Source: Georgenia yuyongxinii (GTDB taxonomy: Bacteria; Actinomycetota; Actinomycetes; Actinomycetales; Actinomycetaceae). From it: DNA of 64,000 bases. The notes below the pieces were generated by a model. It was not told the DNA's origin and ran no database searches. It saw only the letters and a list, made by a program, of their open reading frames with translations. The DNA lies in contig NZ_CP040915.1 in the NCBI RefSeq assembly GCF_006352065.1, positions 3,410,001 through 3,474,000 of the forward strand, given 5' to 3'. The position numbers and the translations under genes were made by a program. Of the stretch, positions 10,980-20,821 are shown piece after piece. Each line of letters starts with the position of its first letter. Position 1 is the stretch's first letter.

Positions 10980-11276
10980 TCACTTCTCGACGACGGCGAG
11001 GATGTCGCGCGCGGAGAGGATCAGGTACTCCTCACCCGCGTACTTCACCTCCGTGCCGCCGTACTTGCTGTAGATGACGACGTCGCCGACGGCGACGTCG
11101 AGCGGAACCCGGTTGCCGTTGTCGTCGATGCGACCCGGGCCGACCGCCAGGACGGTGCCCTCCTGGGGCTTCTCCTTGGCGGTGTCCGGGATGACCAGAC
11201 CGGAAGCCGTGGTCTGCTCGGCCTCGAGGGTCTGAACGACGATACGGTCCTCGAGCGGCTTGATGGAGACCGACAC
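10980..11276 (-). CDS. groES: Co-chaperonin GroES (10 kDa)
   Basis: Heptameric lid of the GroEL folding chamber. 98 residues; KPLEDRIVV, the mobile-loop region around [17 protein letters not shown] and [14 protein letters not shown] are typical. The GTG at 11276 has GGGAGG 7 nt upstream. No groEL follows: the gene ends at a terminator before whiB, so groES is monocistronic here and groEL must be elsewhere. A CIRCE operator lies in its promoter. Confidence 0.96.
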   Translation of the reverse strand: MSVSIKPLEDRIVVQTLEAEQTTASGLVIPDTAKEKPQEGTVLAVGPGRIDDNGNRVPLDVAVGDVVIYSKYGGTEVKYAGEEYLILSARDILAVVEK

Positions 11277-11415
11277 TGCGGACCTCCCCTTCGCGTGTGT
11301 GATGGGACAGTACATAGGGTTTCGCGCACCCTCCGCTCCGCACCCGCCGTCGCGGGGGTCGGGCGCCGAGCATCCGGTACGCCGCCGCGACCCCGAAGGG
11401 CCGCGCCTGGCCCTC

Positions 11416-11445
11416 AATCTAGGACCGGAATTAGCACTCGGTCAA
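11416..11445 (-). promoter_or_regulatory. groES promoter
   Basis: Read on the minus strand, TTGACC (11445-11440) and TAGATT (11421-11416) are spaced 18 bp. One CIRCE half-site lies inside the spacer, so bound HrcA would block RNA polymerase. Confidence 0.65.
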
Positions 11446-11457
11446 GGTGAGTGCCAA
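11431..11457. promoter_or_regulatory. CIRCE operator (HrcA-binding site)
   Basis: TTAGCACTC, a 9-bp spacer, then GAGTGCCAA: this matches the CIRCE consensus TTAGCACTC-N9-GAGTGCTAA except for one base. It overlaps the groES promoter, implying heat-shock control by the repressor HrcA. Confidence 0.93.
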
Positions 11458-11512
11458 TGCGTGGCCGGGGCAGCGCGCCCACCGCCGCCGCGCACGCACC
11501 ACAGCGGCGCTG

Positions 11513-12279
<767 letters not shown>

Positions 12280-12283
<4 letters not shown>

Positions 12284-13215
12284 CGCTCCGGGCTCCCGTC
12301 GCCGCCCAGTGGTCCGCCCACGGGGCCGGTGACGGCGCTCGGGCTCCACGTGCCCGCGAGCGCGGCATCCAGCAGCCTGGCCCCCTCGACCAGACGCTGG
12401 GTGTACGGGTGCTGCGGCGCCGCGATCGTGCCGGCCACACTGCCCTCCTCGACCTTCCGCCCCGAGCGCAGCACCACCACCCGCTCGGCGACCTCGGCGA
12501 CGACGCCCATGTCGTGGGTGATGAAGACCAGCGCCATGTCGCGCTCGCGCACCTCGCGCTGCAGCAGCTCGAGGATCCCCGCCTGCACCGTGACGTCCAG
12601 CGCGGTGGTGGGCTCGTCGGCGATGAGCACCTTGGGGTCGCAGGCCAGGGCCATGGCGATGGCCACGCGCTGGCGCTGCCCGCCGGAGACCTCGTGCGGG
12701 AACGCCTGCTCCGCCCGCTCGGGCAGCGCCACCTCCCGCATCAGCCCGCGCACGCCGTCGCGCAGCTCCGTCCCGCGCAGCCCACGGTGGCGCCGCAGCG
12801 GCTCGGCGATCTGCCGGCCGATCCGCATGAGCGGGTCCAGCGCGGTGCGCGGCTCCTGGAACACCAGGCTCACCCCGGCGCCGCGCACACGATTGAGCAC
12901 CGCCTCCGGAGCTCCGACCACCTCGCGGCCCGCCACCGACACCGAGCCGCTGGCCTGCAGGCCGGGCGCCAGCAGACCCGCGACCGCGAGCGCCGTCAGC
13001 GACTTGCCCGAGCCAGACTCGCCGATGATGGCCAGCCGCTCCCCCGCCGCGACGGTGAACGAGAGGTCGTCGACCAGGCGCCGGGCAGGCTCGCCGGCCC
13101 GGCGGGCGCCAGCGGCACCGCGGGCGCCAGTGGCGCCCCGGGCCCCGGCGGCGCCTCGGGCCTCCCCCGCGAGGACGGTGAGCCCGGCCACGCTCAGCAC
13201 GGGTGCCGCGGTCAT
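12280..13215 (-). CDS. ABC transporter ATP-binding protein (DppD/OppD type)
   Basis: 311-residue ATPase partner of the importer. Walker A GESGSGKS, VFQEPRTALDP, signature VSGGQRQR, Walker B VLIADEPTTALD and the C-terminal HPYTQRL are intact. Residues ~19-41 form a Gly-Ala-Arg tandem insert (three 6-residue GAxGAR units, 18-bp period) between the first strand and the P-loop, which is unusual for the family. ATGA overlaps with both neighbours indicate tight coupling. Confidence 0.93.
13093..13161 (-). repeat. 18-bp-period tandem repeat coding Gly-Ala-Arg
   Basis: Three near-identical 18-bp units encode GAxGAR repeats inside the DppD-type ATPase. The array falls in a surface-loop position before Walker A, so length change could be tolerated. 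Confidence 0.6.
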
Positions 13216-14099
13216 CGGGCCCTCCGCCGGGTGGGGTCGAACCGGTCGCGCAGCCCGTCCGCCAGGAAGTTGGCCCCGAGCACGATCGCGACGACGACCA
13301 CGCCCGGTGCGATGGCCCCCCACGGCGCGGTGAGCACCGTCCCCTGCGCCTGCTGCAGGAGCCGGCCGAGCGAGGCGTTCGGGGGCGGCACGCCCAGGCC
13401 CAGGTAGGACAGGCTGGCCTCGGCGAGGACGGCCACGCCGAAGAGCACGGCGACGTTGACCACCAGGCTGGGCCAGATGTTGGGCAGCACGTGGCGCCCG
13501 ACGATGCCGAGCGTCCCCGTGCCGGACGTCCTCGCGGCCAGCACATACTGCTTGGCGAGCACCCGTTTGGTGAGGATCCGCGCGAACCGGGCGGCGATCG
13601 CCGAGGCACCGATGCCGATGGCGATAATCACGCTCCAGGTGCTCGACCCCTGGGCCGCCACGAGGAGCATCGCGAGCAGCAGCGTGGGGAAGGCGATGAG
13701 GATGTCGAGGGCGGAGGAGACGGCGTCGTCCAGCCACGGCGGCGCGAAGGCCGCGACGATCCCCAGGGTCACCCCGACCAGCACCGCCACTGCCGTCGCG
13801 CCCACGCCCACGGTCAGGGCGATGCGGGTGCCGACCATCGTCTGGCTCAGCAGGTCCCGGCCGAGGGTGTCGGTGCCCAGCCAGTGCGCGCTGCTGGGCT
13901 GCTCGAGCCGCCCCCCGGACGTGTCCGCCAGGTCGTAGGGCAGCCAGAACACGGAGAGGACGGCGACGGCGGCCACCAGGCCCAGCAGCACCGTGCCGAG
14001 CACGAGGGTCACCGACCGGTGCCGACGGCGCGGGCGAGGTGCGGGGGGCGCCTCGGGACCCAGCTCGTCCAGCGTGGTCCCGCCGTCGGACTCGCTCAT
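13212..14099 (-). CDS. ABC transporter permease (DppC/OppC type)
   Basis: Second membrane subunit of the importer. 295 residues: a polar N-terminus, one TM at about 32-50, the periplasmic HWLGTDTLGRDLLSQ motif of DppC proteins, then five TMs with the EAA-type loop around ARTSGTGTLGIVGRHVLPN. ATGA overlaps on both sides. Confidence 0.93.
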   Translation of the reverse strand: MSESDGGTTLDELGPEAPPAPRPRRRHRSVTLVLGTVLLGLVAAVAVLSVFWLPYDLADTSGGRLEQPSSAHWLGTDTLGRDLLSQTMVGTRIALTVGVGATAVAVLVGVTLGIVAAFAPPWLDDAVSSALDILIAFPTLLLAMLLVAAQGSSTWSVIIAIGIGASAIAARFARILTKRVLAKQYVLAARTSGTGTLGIVGRHVLPNIWPSLVVNVAVLFGVAVLAEASLSYLGLGVPPPNASLGRLLQQAQGTVLTAPWGAIAPGVVVVAIVLGANFLADGLRDRFDPTRRRAR

Positions 14100-15061
14100 G
14101 CGGCCCTCCCGGTCGTGGTGCTCCGCAGCCGCGGGTCGACGAGCCGCTGGGCGATGTCGGCGACGAAGCCGATCACGAGCACCAGCAGCGTGGTGACGAG
14201 GAGGACGCCCTGGATGCTGGGGTAGTCGTGCTGGGCGATGGCGCGGGTGAGCATGCTGCCCAGGCCGGGGAGGGCGAAGACGCTCTCGATGACGACGGCG
14301 CCGAGCAGCGTGGACGCCAGCTCCACGCCGAGGATCGAGATGACCGGGACGGCCGCGTTGCGCACCCCGTGCCGCCGGAACGCGCCGGGCAGGCTGCTGC
14401 CCAGCGCCCGTGCGGTGCGCAGGTAGTCGCTGCCCAGCACCTCGAGGGTGGCCGAGCGCACGTAGCGCGACAGGGACGCCGTCATGACGATGACGATCGT
14501 GAGGATGGGCAGCGCCAGGTAGCGCAGCGTCTCGGCCGGGTCCTCCCAGCCGCCGCGCGGGTAGCCGCCGGAGGGGAACCAGCCCAGGTACAGCGCGAAG
14601 ATCCAGATCAGGATCATGCCCACCCAGAACGCGGGCACCGCGATGCCGAGCTGGGCGAAGCCGGAGAGCACGATCCCGTACCAGCGGTCGGCCCGGTAGG
14701 CGGCGACGAAACCGATCAGGCAGGCCGCCACCACCGCCAGCACGAAGGCGATGAGGGTCAGCGGCACGGTCACCGAGAGCCGGGACACGACGTCGGGCAG
14801 CACGGCCTGGCCGCTGATGAACGAGGTGCCCAGGTCCCCGGCGAGGAGCTGGCCCGCCCACGTCTGGAGCTGGGCGAGCATCGGGTCCCCGGCGCTGACC
14901 TGCTCGCGGGCAGCCTCGATCTGCTCCTGGGTGGCGTTGACGGAGATGAGTGCGTTGGCGGGGTCGCCCGGCAGCAGCCGCAGCAGCGCGAAGATCACGA
15001 GCATGGCGACGACGAGCGAGAGCAGCAGGAACGCCGCCCGTCGCGCGAGGTACCGAGCCAT
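14096..15061 (-). CDS. ABC transporter permease (DppB/OppB type)
   Basis: First membrane subunit. 321 residues, with a first TM at about 9-30 (FLLLSLVVAMLVIFALLRL), the family segment RLLPGDPA, LGTSFISGQAV before the core helices, and an EAA-like loop (YLRTARALGSS). It pairs with the DppC-type subunit downstream. It follows the binding-protein gene by 116 bp, including a stable hairpin. Confidence 0.93.
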   Translation of the reverse strand: MARYLARRAAFLLLSLVVAMLVIFALLRLLPGDPANALISVNATQEQIEAAREQVSAGDPMLAQLQTWAGQLLAGDLGTSFISGQAVLPDVVSRLSVTVPLTLIAFVLAVVAACLIGFVAAYRADRWYGIVLSGFAQLGIAVPAFWVGMILIWIFALYLGWFPSGGYPRGGWEDPAETLRYLALPILTIVIVMTASLSRYVRSATLEVLGSDYLRTARALGSSLPGAFRRHGVRNAAVPVISILGVELASTLLGAVVIESVFALPGLGSMLTRAIAQHDYPSIQGVLLVTTLLVLVIGFVADIAQRLVDPRLRSTTTGRAA

Positions 15062-15131
15062 GGCGGGTGCTCCTGTTGCTGAAGGTCGGGGGCTTGGCGG
15101 GGCCGATTGCTTCCGGCGGCGGGCGTGGGAC

Positions 15132-15163
15132 GGGGCGGGACGGACCGCCGTCCGCCCCGCCCC
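15132..15163 (-). promoter_or_regulatory. Intercistronic hairpin between binding-protein and permease genes
   Basis: GACGG pairs with CCGTC around a 4-nt loop, extended by GGGGCGG with CCGCCCC across a 4-nt bulge. Stems at this position commonly stabilise the binding-protein mRNA or partly terminate transcription, so the lipoprotein is made in excess over the permeases. Confidence 0.5.
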
Positions 15164-15177
15164 ATTGTGTCCCGGGA

Positions 15178-16701
15178 TCAGCCCTTGACGATGTCGTAGG
15201 CGAAGAACTGCGAGTTCAGCCCGTTGACCGGGTAGCCGCTCACGTCGGACGACGCGACGACGATCTGCGGGTAGAGGTACAGCCACGCGCTCGCGGCGTC
15301 CTTGGCGATCTGCTCGTTGACCTGCTTGAGCTTCGCCGTCTGCTCCTCCGGGGTCGCGGCGGCCTCGGCCTCGGCGACCCACGTGGTCACGTCCGGGTTG
15401 TCGTAGCCCCAGTAGAAGTCGGGGTTGCCGTACCAGACCACGTCACGGTCGTTGACGTGCTCCTGCAGGGTCGCCTCGAAGTCGCGCTCCTGGAACACCT
15501 TCGTGTACCACTCGTCCGCGCTGATCGGGTTGATCTCGACCGTGATCCCGACCTTGGCGAGCTCGCTCTGCACGAACTCGGCGACCACCGGGTGCGGGTC
15601 GTAGGTGGGGGTGTCCAGCGTGAAGGTGAACCCGTCGGGGAGCCCGGCCTCGGTCAGGAGGGACTTGGCCAGCGCGGGGTCGTACGGGTTCTCCTGGGTG
15701 AGGTCCTCGATGTACCAGGGGTCGGTCGGGGGCACCATGGAGCCGATGAGGGTGCCGTAGTCGCCCCAGATCGAGCTGAGCAGCTTCTCGCGGTCGATGG
15801 CCGAGTAGACGGCCTTGCGGACCTCGACCTTGTCGAACGGCGCGACACGGTCGTTGAACGCGAGCAGCTCCTTGGTGGTCGACGTCCCCTCCGAGATCGT
15901 GAAGTCCGGGTTGGACTCGAACTGAGCCAGTGCGTCCGGGCTCTGGATGGACGTGACCAGATCCACCTCGTTCGTCAGCAGCGCGTTGCTCAGGGCGCTG
16001 GCGTCGGTGAAGTACTGGAACACCACCTCACCGTTCGCGGCCGGCTCACCCCAGTAGTCGTCCGCGCGGGTCAGCGTCAGCGAGCTGCCGCGCGTCCACT
16101 CGCCCACGGTGTACGGCCCGGTGCCGTCCGCGGTGGTCTTGAGGTCGGTCGCCTCGGAGTCGACCACCCAGATGTAGGACAGGTTGTACGGGAAGGAGAT
16201 CGACGGCGTGGAGAGCGTGAACACCACCGTCTGGTCGTCCGGGGTCTCGATCCCCACGATCGGCTCGAACGAGGACTTGCGGGCCGACTGCGAGGTCTCG
16301 GCGGTGACGCGCTCGACGCTGGCCTTGACGTCTTCGGAGGTGAGCTCGGCGCCCGACTGGAACGTCACGCCGTCGCGCAGCGTGACGGTGTAGGTGAGGC
16401 CGTCGTCGCTGACCGAGTAGTCCTCGGCGAGCAGGTTCTCGACCGACCCGTCGTCGGCGAGACGGAACAACCCCTCGTACACGTTGCCGTTCAGCGCCTC
16501 GGTGACGCCTTGCCCGCCGCCGTCGACGTTGCTGAGGTTCTGGGGCTCGTAGAGCGAGCCGATGTGGATGGTCGCGTCCGCGGCCTCCTCCGGCGTCGCC
16601 TCGTCGTCGCCTCCGCCGCCGGAGCCGCAGGCGGCCATCAGCGAGAGGGCGGCGACGGCGGCACCCGCGAGGGCGATACGACTTCTTATCATCAAGCTCA
16701 T
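15178..16701 (-). CDS. ABC transporter substrate-binding lipoprotein (SBP family 5)
   Basis: Extracellular binding lipoprotein of the importer, 507 residues, of the type binding peptides, nickel or opines. A signal peptide with lipobox LMAAC places the lipidated Cys at residue 25, followed by a Gly/Asp-rich linker. Family-5 features include the YEGLFRLADDG segment and DVKASVERV. ATG at 16701 is preceded by AAGGAG. First gene of the operon; the leader immediately upstream holds tandem repeats. Confidence 0.93.
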   Translation of the reverse strand: MSLMIRSRIALAGAAVAALSLMAACGSGGGGDDEATPEEAADATIHIGSLYEPQNLSNVDGGGQGVTEALNGNVYEGLFRLADDGSVENLLAEDYSVSDDGLTYTVTLRDGVTFQSGAELTSEDVKASVERVTAETSQSARKSSFEPIVGIETPDDQTVVFTLSTPSISFPYNLSYIWVVDSEATDLKTTADGTGPYTVGEWTRGSSLTLTRADDYWGEPAANGEVVFQYFTDASALSNALLTNEVDLVTSIQSPDALAQFESNPDFTISEGTSTTKELLAFNDRVAPFDKVEVRKAVYSAIDREKLLSSIWGDYGTLIGSMVPPTDPWYIEDLTQENPYDPALAKSLLTEAGLPDGFTFTLDTPTYDPHPVVAEFVQSELAKVGITVEINPISADEWYTKVFQERDFEATLQEHVNDRDVVWYGNPDFYWGYDNPDVTTWVAEAEAAATPEEQTAKLKQVNEQIAKDAASAWLYLYPQIVVASSDVSGYPVNGLNSQFFAYDIVKG

Positions 16702-16707
16702 GTCTCC

Positions 16708-16808
16708 TTGTGCTGCGCCTGTGGCGCATTGTGCTGCGCCTGTGGCGCATTGTGGTGCGCCTGCGGCGCGGTCCGGGCATGTGGCGCGTCCCGGGCATGT
16801 GGCGCGTC
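16708..16808. repeat. Tandem repeats in the leader of the binding-protein gene
   Basis: Three 21-bp units (16708-16728, 16729-16749, 16750-16770; the first two identical) are followed by two identical 18-bp units (16773-16790, 16791-16808). The array begins at the ribosome-binding site of the minus-strand binding-protein gene. The rest of the ~310-bp gap up to 17013 shows nothing I can name. Confidence 0.85.
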
Positions 16809-17013
16809 AGCGTCAGAGCCCGGCGCCGGTCGGCGACTCACAGCGCCGACAGCGCCGCCTCGCACCTGCCACCGGCAACGTAACGCCGGGCGTGCGGCGG
16901 TGCTTCCCCGGGGCGGATTGCGTCCGTCACGTGAGACAGCACCCGCCCGGCGGCACGGCGCGCGACGACGTCGGCCGCGCTCGGACCATGCCGGCCGGTG
17001 GCAGGATCGAGCG

Positions 17014-18225
17014 GTGGACGCCGCCTCCCTCACCCAGCTGCTCAGCCCGCAGGGGCGGGCGCTGCTCGCCGAGCTCCCGCCCTACGTGGCGGAGGAGTCG
17101 CTGCGCGTGTCCACCCGGTTGCGTGAGCGTGGCGTGGACGCGGGGCTGGTCGCGGCGGCGCTGACGCAGTCCCGCCTGCGCGAGCGGGCCCGAGCGAAGT
17201 TCGGCGAGCGTGCCGGGCGGATGTTCTTCACCGTCGCGGGGCTGGAGCAGGCGACCCGGCAGGTGGTCGCCGCCCACCACGCCCGCCGCTACGCCGGCGC
17301 GGGCAGCCGGCTCGTGGCCGACCTGGGCTGCGGGCTGGGCGGGGACGCGATCGCGCTGTCCGGGCTCGGCGTCGCCGTCCTCGCAGTCGAGGCGGACCCG
17401 GTGACGGCCGACCTGGCCGAGGCCAACCTGCGCGAGTTCCCCACCGCGTCGGTGCGCCACGGCGACGCGCTCGCGCTCGACCTCGCCGCCGAGGGCGTCG
17501 ACGCCGTCTTCGCGGACCCGGCACGGCGGGCGGGCGGGCGACGCATCTTCGACCCCACCGCCTACTCCCCGCCGCTCGACGTCGTCCTGGCGCTCCGGGC
17601 CCGGGTCCCGGCGCTCGGTGTGAAGGTGGCGCCGGGCGTGCCTTACAGCGCCCTGCCGCCGGACGCCCGCGCCCAGTGGGTCAGCGTGGACGGCGACGTG
17701 GTCGAGGCCGGGCTCTGGTTCGGCCCCCTCGCGGCCGAGGGTCCGGGCCGCTCGGCGCTGGTCCTCGCCGGCGGCGCCGCGCACGTGCTGACCGAGGCCG
17801 ACGGCGCGGGCGCGGCCGGGCGGCCGGACGCACCGGCCCGGGCCGGCGAGGTGCGGCCGGTGGGCGCATTCCTGTACGAGCCGGACGGCGCGGTCATCCG
17901 CGCGGGCCTGGTGGCCCGGGCGGCGGAGCTGCTGGGCGCCGGGCTGCTCAGCGAGGACATCGCCTACCTGACCGGCGACACCCTGGTGGCGACGCCGTTC
18001 GCCACGGCCTACCGGGTGCTCGACCACTTCCCGTTCGGGCTCAAGCCCCTGCGGGCATACCTGCGTGCCCGCGACGTCGGCGTCGTCACCATCAAGAAGC
18101 GGGGCACCGCCGTCGAGCCCGAGCAGCTGCGCCGTCAGCTCGGGCTGCGGGGCACGCGCGCCGCGACGATCGTGCTCACGCGGATCGCCGGCCGGCAGAG
18201 CGTGCTCGTCGTCGAGCCTGCGTGA
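17014..18225 (+). CDS. Class I SAM-dependent methyltransferase with THUMP-like domain
   Basis: 403 residues. An N-terminal helical region (~1-85) precedes a Rossmann methyltransferase core with SAM motif I VADLGCGLGGDAIAL and the acidic residue in VEADP. The DPARR sequence resembles the NPPY-type catalytic motif position of nucleic-acid methyltransferases. The C-terminal ~100 residues (LKPLRAYLRARDVGVVTIKKRG) match the THUMP-like domain often fused to this group, suggesting an RNA substrate. GTG at 17014 is the first plausible start; its Shine-Dalgarno is weak. Confidence 0.82.
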   Translation: MDAASLTQLLSPQGRALLAELPPYVAEESLRVSTRLRERGVDAGLVAAALTQSRLRERARAKFGERAGRMFFTVAGLEQATRQVVAAHHARRYAGAGSRLVADLGCGLGGDAIALSGLGVAVLAVEADPVTADLAEANLREFPTASVRHGDALALDLAAEGVDAVFADPARRAGGRRIFDPTAYSPPLDVVLALRARVPALGVKVAPGVPYSALPPDARAQWVSVDGDVVEAGLWFGPLAAEGPGRSALVLAGGAAHVLTEADGAGAAGRPDAPARAGEVRPVGAFLYEPDGAVIRAGLVARAAELLGAGLLSEDIAYLTGDTLVATPFATAYRVLDHFPFGLKPLRAYLRARDVGVVTIKKRGTAVEPEQLRRQLGLRGTRAATIVLTRIAGRQSVLVVEPA

Positions 18226-18260
18226 CGGCGGAGCGCGGCGGGCTGCCGGCGCGCAGACGA

Positions 18261-18304
18261 ACCGGCGGTCCGTGCCCGGAGGGGGTCGGGCACGGACCGC
18301 CGGT
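18261..18304. terminator. Bidirectional terminator, methyltransferase/alcohol dehydrogenase
   Basis: A perfect 18-bp stem (18261-18278 with 18287-18304) with an 8-nt loop sits between two convergent genes, 35 bp from each stop. Confidence 0.87.
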
Positions 18305-18337
18305 GGTCCGTCGTCGCGCCTGAGCGGCGCGGGCGCG

Positions 18338-19393
18338 TCAGCGGGAGATCACGACCTTCAGCGCCTTGGTCTCGGCCGCCCGGCCGAAGGTGTCGTAGGC
18401 GTCGAGGACCTGGTCGAAGGTGAAGTGGTGGGTCGCGAACTTCTCGGCCTCGAGCTTGTGCTGGGCGACCAGCTTGAGCAGCATCGAGGTGGTCGAGGTG
18501 CTCACCAGTCCCATCGTTATCGCGATGTCCTGGATCCACAGGTCTTGGAGCGGCAGCTCCACCGCCTTGCCGTGGACGCCGACGTTGGCGACCGTGCCGC
18601 CGGGTCGCACGAGCTTGAGGCAGGTCTCGAAGGTGGCGGGGATGCCGACCGCCTCGATGGCCACGTCGACGCCCAGCCCGTCGGTCATCGCCTTGACCGT
18701 GTCGACGAAGTCCGGCTTGCCGCTGTTGACGCCGTCGGAGGCCCCGAAGGTCCTCGCCAGCTCCAGGCGGTTGTCGTCCAGGTCGATGGCGATGATCCGC
18801 GCCGCGCCGTACAGGCCCGCCGTCATGATCGCGGCCAGCCCGACCGGTCCGGCGCCGACGACCGCGACCACGTCGCCGGGCTTGACGCGGCCGTAGCGCA
18901 CGCCGATCTCGAAGCCCGTCGGCAGGATGTCGGAGAGCATGACCGCGGCCTCGTCGCTGACGCCGTCGGGCACCTTGTACACGGAGTTGTCGGCGAACGG
19001 GACCCGGACGTACTCCGCCTGGGTGCCGTCGATGAGGTGGCCGAAGATCCAGCCGATGCCGCTCGCACCCTCGTCCGCCAGGCAGTGGGCGTAGAGCCCC
19101 TGGTGGCAGTACGAGCACGCGCCGCAGGCGCTGATGCAGGAGATGATCACGCGGTCGCCGACGGCCAGCGTGGAGACGGCGTCGCCCACCTCGGTGATCG
19201 TGCCGACGCCCTCGTGCCCGAGGATCCGGCCGTCGGTCACGGCGGGGACGTCGCCCTTGAGGATGTGCAGGTCGGTGCCGCAGATGGTGGTGGTGTCCAT
19301 CCGGACGATGACGTCGGTGGGGGCCTGGATCGTCGGGTCGGGCACGTCCTCCCACGCCTTCTGACCCGGTCCGTGGTACACGAGTGCCTTCAT
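18338..19393 (-). CDS. Zinc-dependent alcohol dehydrogenase
   Basis: 351-residue medium-chain dehydrogenase/reductase. Catalytic zinc ligands begin with Cys38 in ICGTDLH and the His in GHEGVG; structural zinc Cys are in CGACSYCHQGLYAHC. The NAD(P) Rossmann motif is VVGAGPVG. Similarity is to alcohol/threonine-type dehydrogenases; the substrate is uncertain. Start ATG at 19393 with AAGGAGG upstream. Monocistronic, divergent from the carboxylate-amine ligase gene. Confidence 0.9.
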   Translation of the reverse strand: MKALVYHGPGQKAWEDVPDPTIQAPTDVIVRMDTTTICGTDLHILKGDVPAVTDGRILGHEGVGTITEVGDAVSTLAVGDRVIISCISACGACSYCHQGLYAHCLADEGASGIGWIFGHLIDGTQAEYVRVPFADNSVYKVPDGVSDEAAVMLSDILPTGFEIGVRYGRVKPGDVVAVVGAGPVGLAAIMTAGLYGAARIIAIDLDDNRLELARTFGASDGVNSGKPDFVDTVKAMTDGLGVDVAIEAVGIPATFETCLKLVRPGGTVANVGVHGKAVELPLQDLWIQDIAITMGLVSTSTTSMLLKLVAQHKLEAEKFATHHFTFDQVLDAYDTFGRAAETKALKVVISR

Positions 19394-19587
19394 TGCTCAC
19401 GACCTCCTTGTCGCTGCCGGCCTGACGGCCGGTGCCCGCCACACCGCGGACCTGGTTTCCATGGTGCGGTGCGGGCGGCGCCGGCGGCAAGGACGTTGGT
19501 CCTGCGTCACGGTTAGCAGCACCTGAGCCCGCGCCCACCGCGCCGCCGCGTGGGCGACCCGGCCCGCCGGCACGGCAGACTGAGGGA

Positions 19588-20715
19588 GTGATCGTCCCCT
19601 TCGCGCCTTCGGAGCGCTCGACCGTCGGCATCGAGTGGGAGCTGCAGCTCGTCGACGCCGACTCCGGTGACCTCCGGCAGGCCGCCGGCACCGTCCTCGA
19701 ACGGCTCACCGGTCCCGACGGCCCCCACCCGAACGTCCATCCCGAGCTCCTCCTCAACACCGTCGAGGTGGTCTCCGGCGTCAACCGCACGGTCGGCGGG
19801 GCGGGACGCGACCTCGAGCGCGCCATCGCCGACCTGCGCCCCATCACCGACTCCCTGCGGATCGAGCTGGCCAGCGCCGGGACTCACCCCTTCGCGCGCC
19901 CCGCCTACCAGCGGGTCACCGACAAGGAGCGCTACGCCACCCTCATCGACCGCACCCGGTGGTGGGGCCGGCAGATGCTGCTCTACGGCGTGCACGTGCA
20001 CGTGGGCATCGAGGACCGGGACAAGGTGCTGCCGCTCATCGGGGCGCTGATGACCCGGTTCGCGCATCTGCAGTCCCTGGCGGCGTCGTCGCCGTTCTGG
20101 GGCGGGGAGGACACCGGCTACGCGTCCAACCGGGCAATGATGTTCCAGCAGCTGCCCACCGCCGGGGTGCCGTACATGTTCCGCCGCTGGGAGCATCTGG
20201 AGCGCTACGTCGAGGACATGACCCGCACCGGCGTCATCGACGACTTCAGCGAGCTGCGCTGGGACGTGCGCCCCTCCCCCGGCCTGGGCACGATCGAGGT
20301 GCGGGTGTGCGACGCCGCCACGAACCTCCAGGAGGTGCTCGCCGTCTCGGCGCTCACCCACTGCCTGGTGGAGCACTACTCCGCCATGCTCGACGCCGGT
20401 GAGGAGCTGCCGCGGGTGCCGCCGTGGTTCGTCGCGGAGAACAAGTGGCGCTCGGCGCGCTACGGCATGGACGCGATCCTCATCCTCGACGACGCCGGCG
20501 AGGAGGAGCTCGTCACCGACACGGTCGCCAAGATGCTCGTCGAGCTCGCCCCCGTGGCCGAGCGGCTGGGCTGCGCGGCCGAGCTGGCGGACGTCCAGCG
20601 CATCCTCGACGGCGGCGCCTCCTACCAGCGCCAGCTCAAGGTCGCCGAGCGCGGCACGCTCGACGCCGTCGTCGCCTCGATGGTCGCCGAGATGCGGGCG
20701 GGCCACCCGCTCTGA
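19588..20715 (+). CDS. Glutamate-cysteine ligase family protein (YbdK-type carboxylate-amine ligase)
   Basis: 375 residues of the GCS2 family. GIEWELQLVD at the N-terminus, HVHVGIEDRDKVLPLI, the arginine-rich RPSPGLGTIEVRVCD and ENKWRSARYG are family signatures. YbdK-like enzymes join carboxylates and amines using ATP, with weak glutamate-cysteine ligase activity; the true product here is unknown. GTG at 19588 has GAGGGAG just upstream. Followed after 18 bp by repeat copy B. Confidence 0.88.
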   Translation: MIVPFAPSERSTVGIEWELQLVDADSGDLRQAAGTVLERLTGPDGPHPNVHPELLLNTVEVVSGVNRTVGGAGRDLERAIADLRPITDSLRIELASAGTHPFARPAYQRVTDKERYATLIDRTRWWGRQMLLYGVHVHVGIEDRDKVLPLIGALMTRFAHLQSLAASSPFWGGEDTGYASNRAMMFQQLPTAGVPYMFRRWEHLERYVEDMTRTGVIDDFSELRWDVRPSPGLGTIEVRVCDAATNLQEVLAVSALTHCLVEHYSAMLDAGEELPRVPPWFVAENKWRSARYGMDAILILDDAGEEELVTDTVAKMLVELAPVAERLGCAAELADVQRILDGGASYQRQLKVAERGTLDAVVASMVAEMRAGHPL

Positions 20716-20733
20716 CCCGCCCCCGCCCCTTCC

Positions 20734-20777
20734 CGCGAGATGTCAACTTCTCCGCGACATGTCGAGTTCTCGGCGAC
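20734..20777 (+). repeat. 19-bp-period repeat, copy B (after the ligase gene)
   Basis: GAGATGTCA at 20737 and GACATGTCG at 20756 are 19 bp apart, with ACTTCTCCGC between, and a third degenerate unit (AGTTCTCGGCGA) follows. This is the longest direct array of the family. It lies 18 bp after the ligase stop and reads in the ligase direction. Confidence 0.85.
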
Positions 20778-20795
20778 GCCCACTACTAGTCATTA

Positions 20796-20807
20796 CCCAG
20801 TACTGGG
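20796..20807. promoter_or_regulatory. 12-bp palindrome upstream of padR, candidate operator
   Basis: CCCAGTACTGGG is a perfect palindrome ending 14 bp before the padR ATG, flanked by TTA and CATA. PadR repressors usually bind palindromes in their own promoter, so this is a candidate autoregulatory site. Confidence 0.55.
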
Positions 20808-20821
20808 CATAGGTTGATGCC

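Noticed and set aside
14950-17013. Very long open frame running into the methyltransferase from upstream
   Set aside because: It is antisense to the binding-protein and permease genes and reads through their codons; a high-GC artefact. The methyltransferase starts at 17014.
18338-19393. Alcohol dehydrogenase as a second formaldehyde dehydrogenase
   Set aside because: It is shorter and lacks the extended segments of the 47-kb enzyme; it matches general zinc alcohol dehydrogenases instead.
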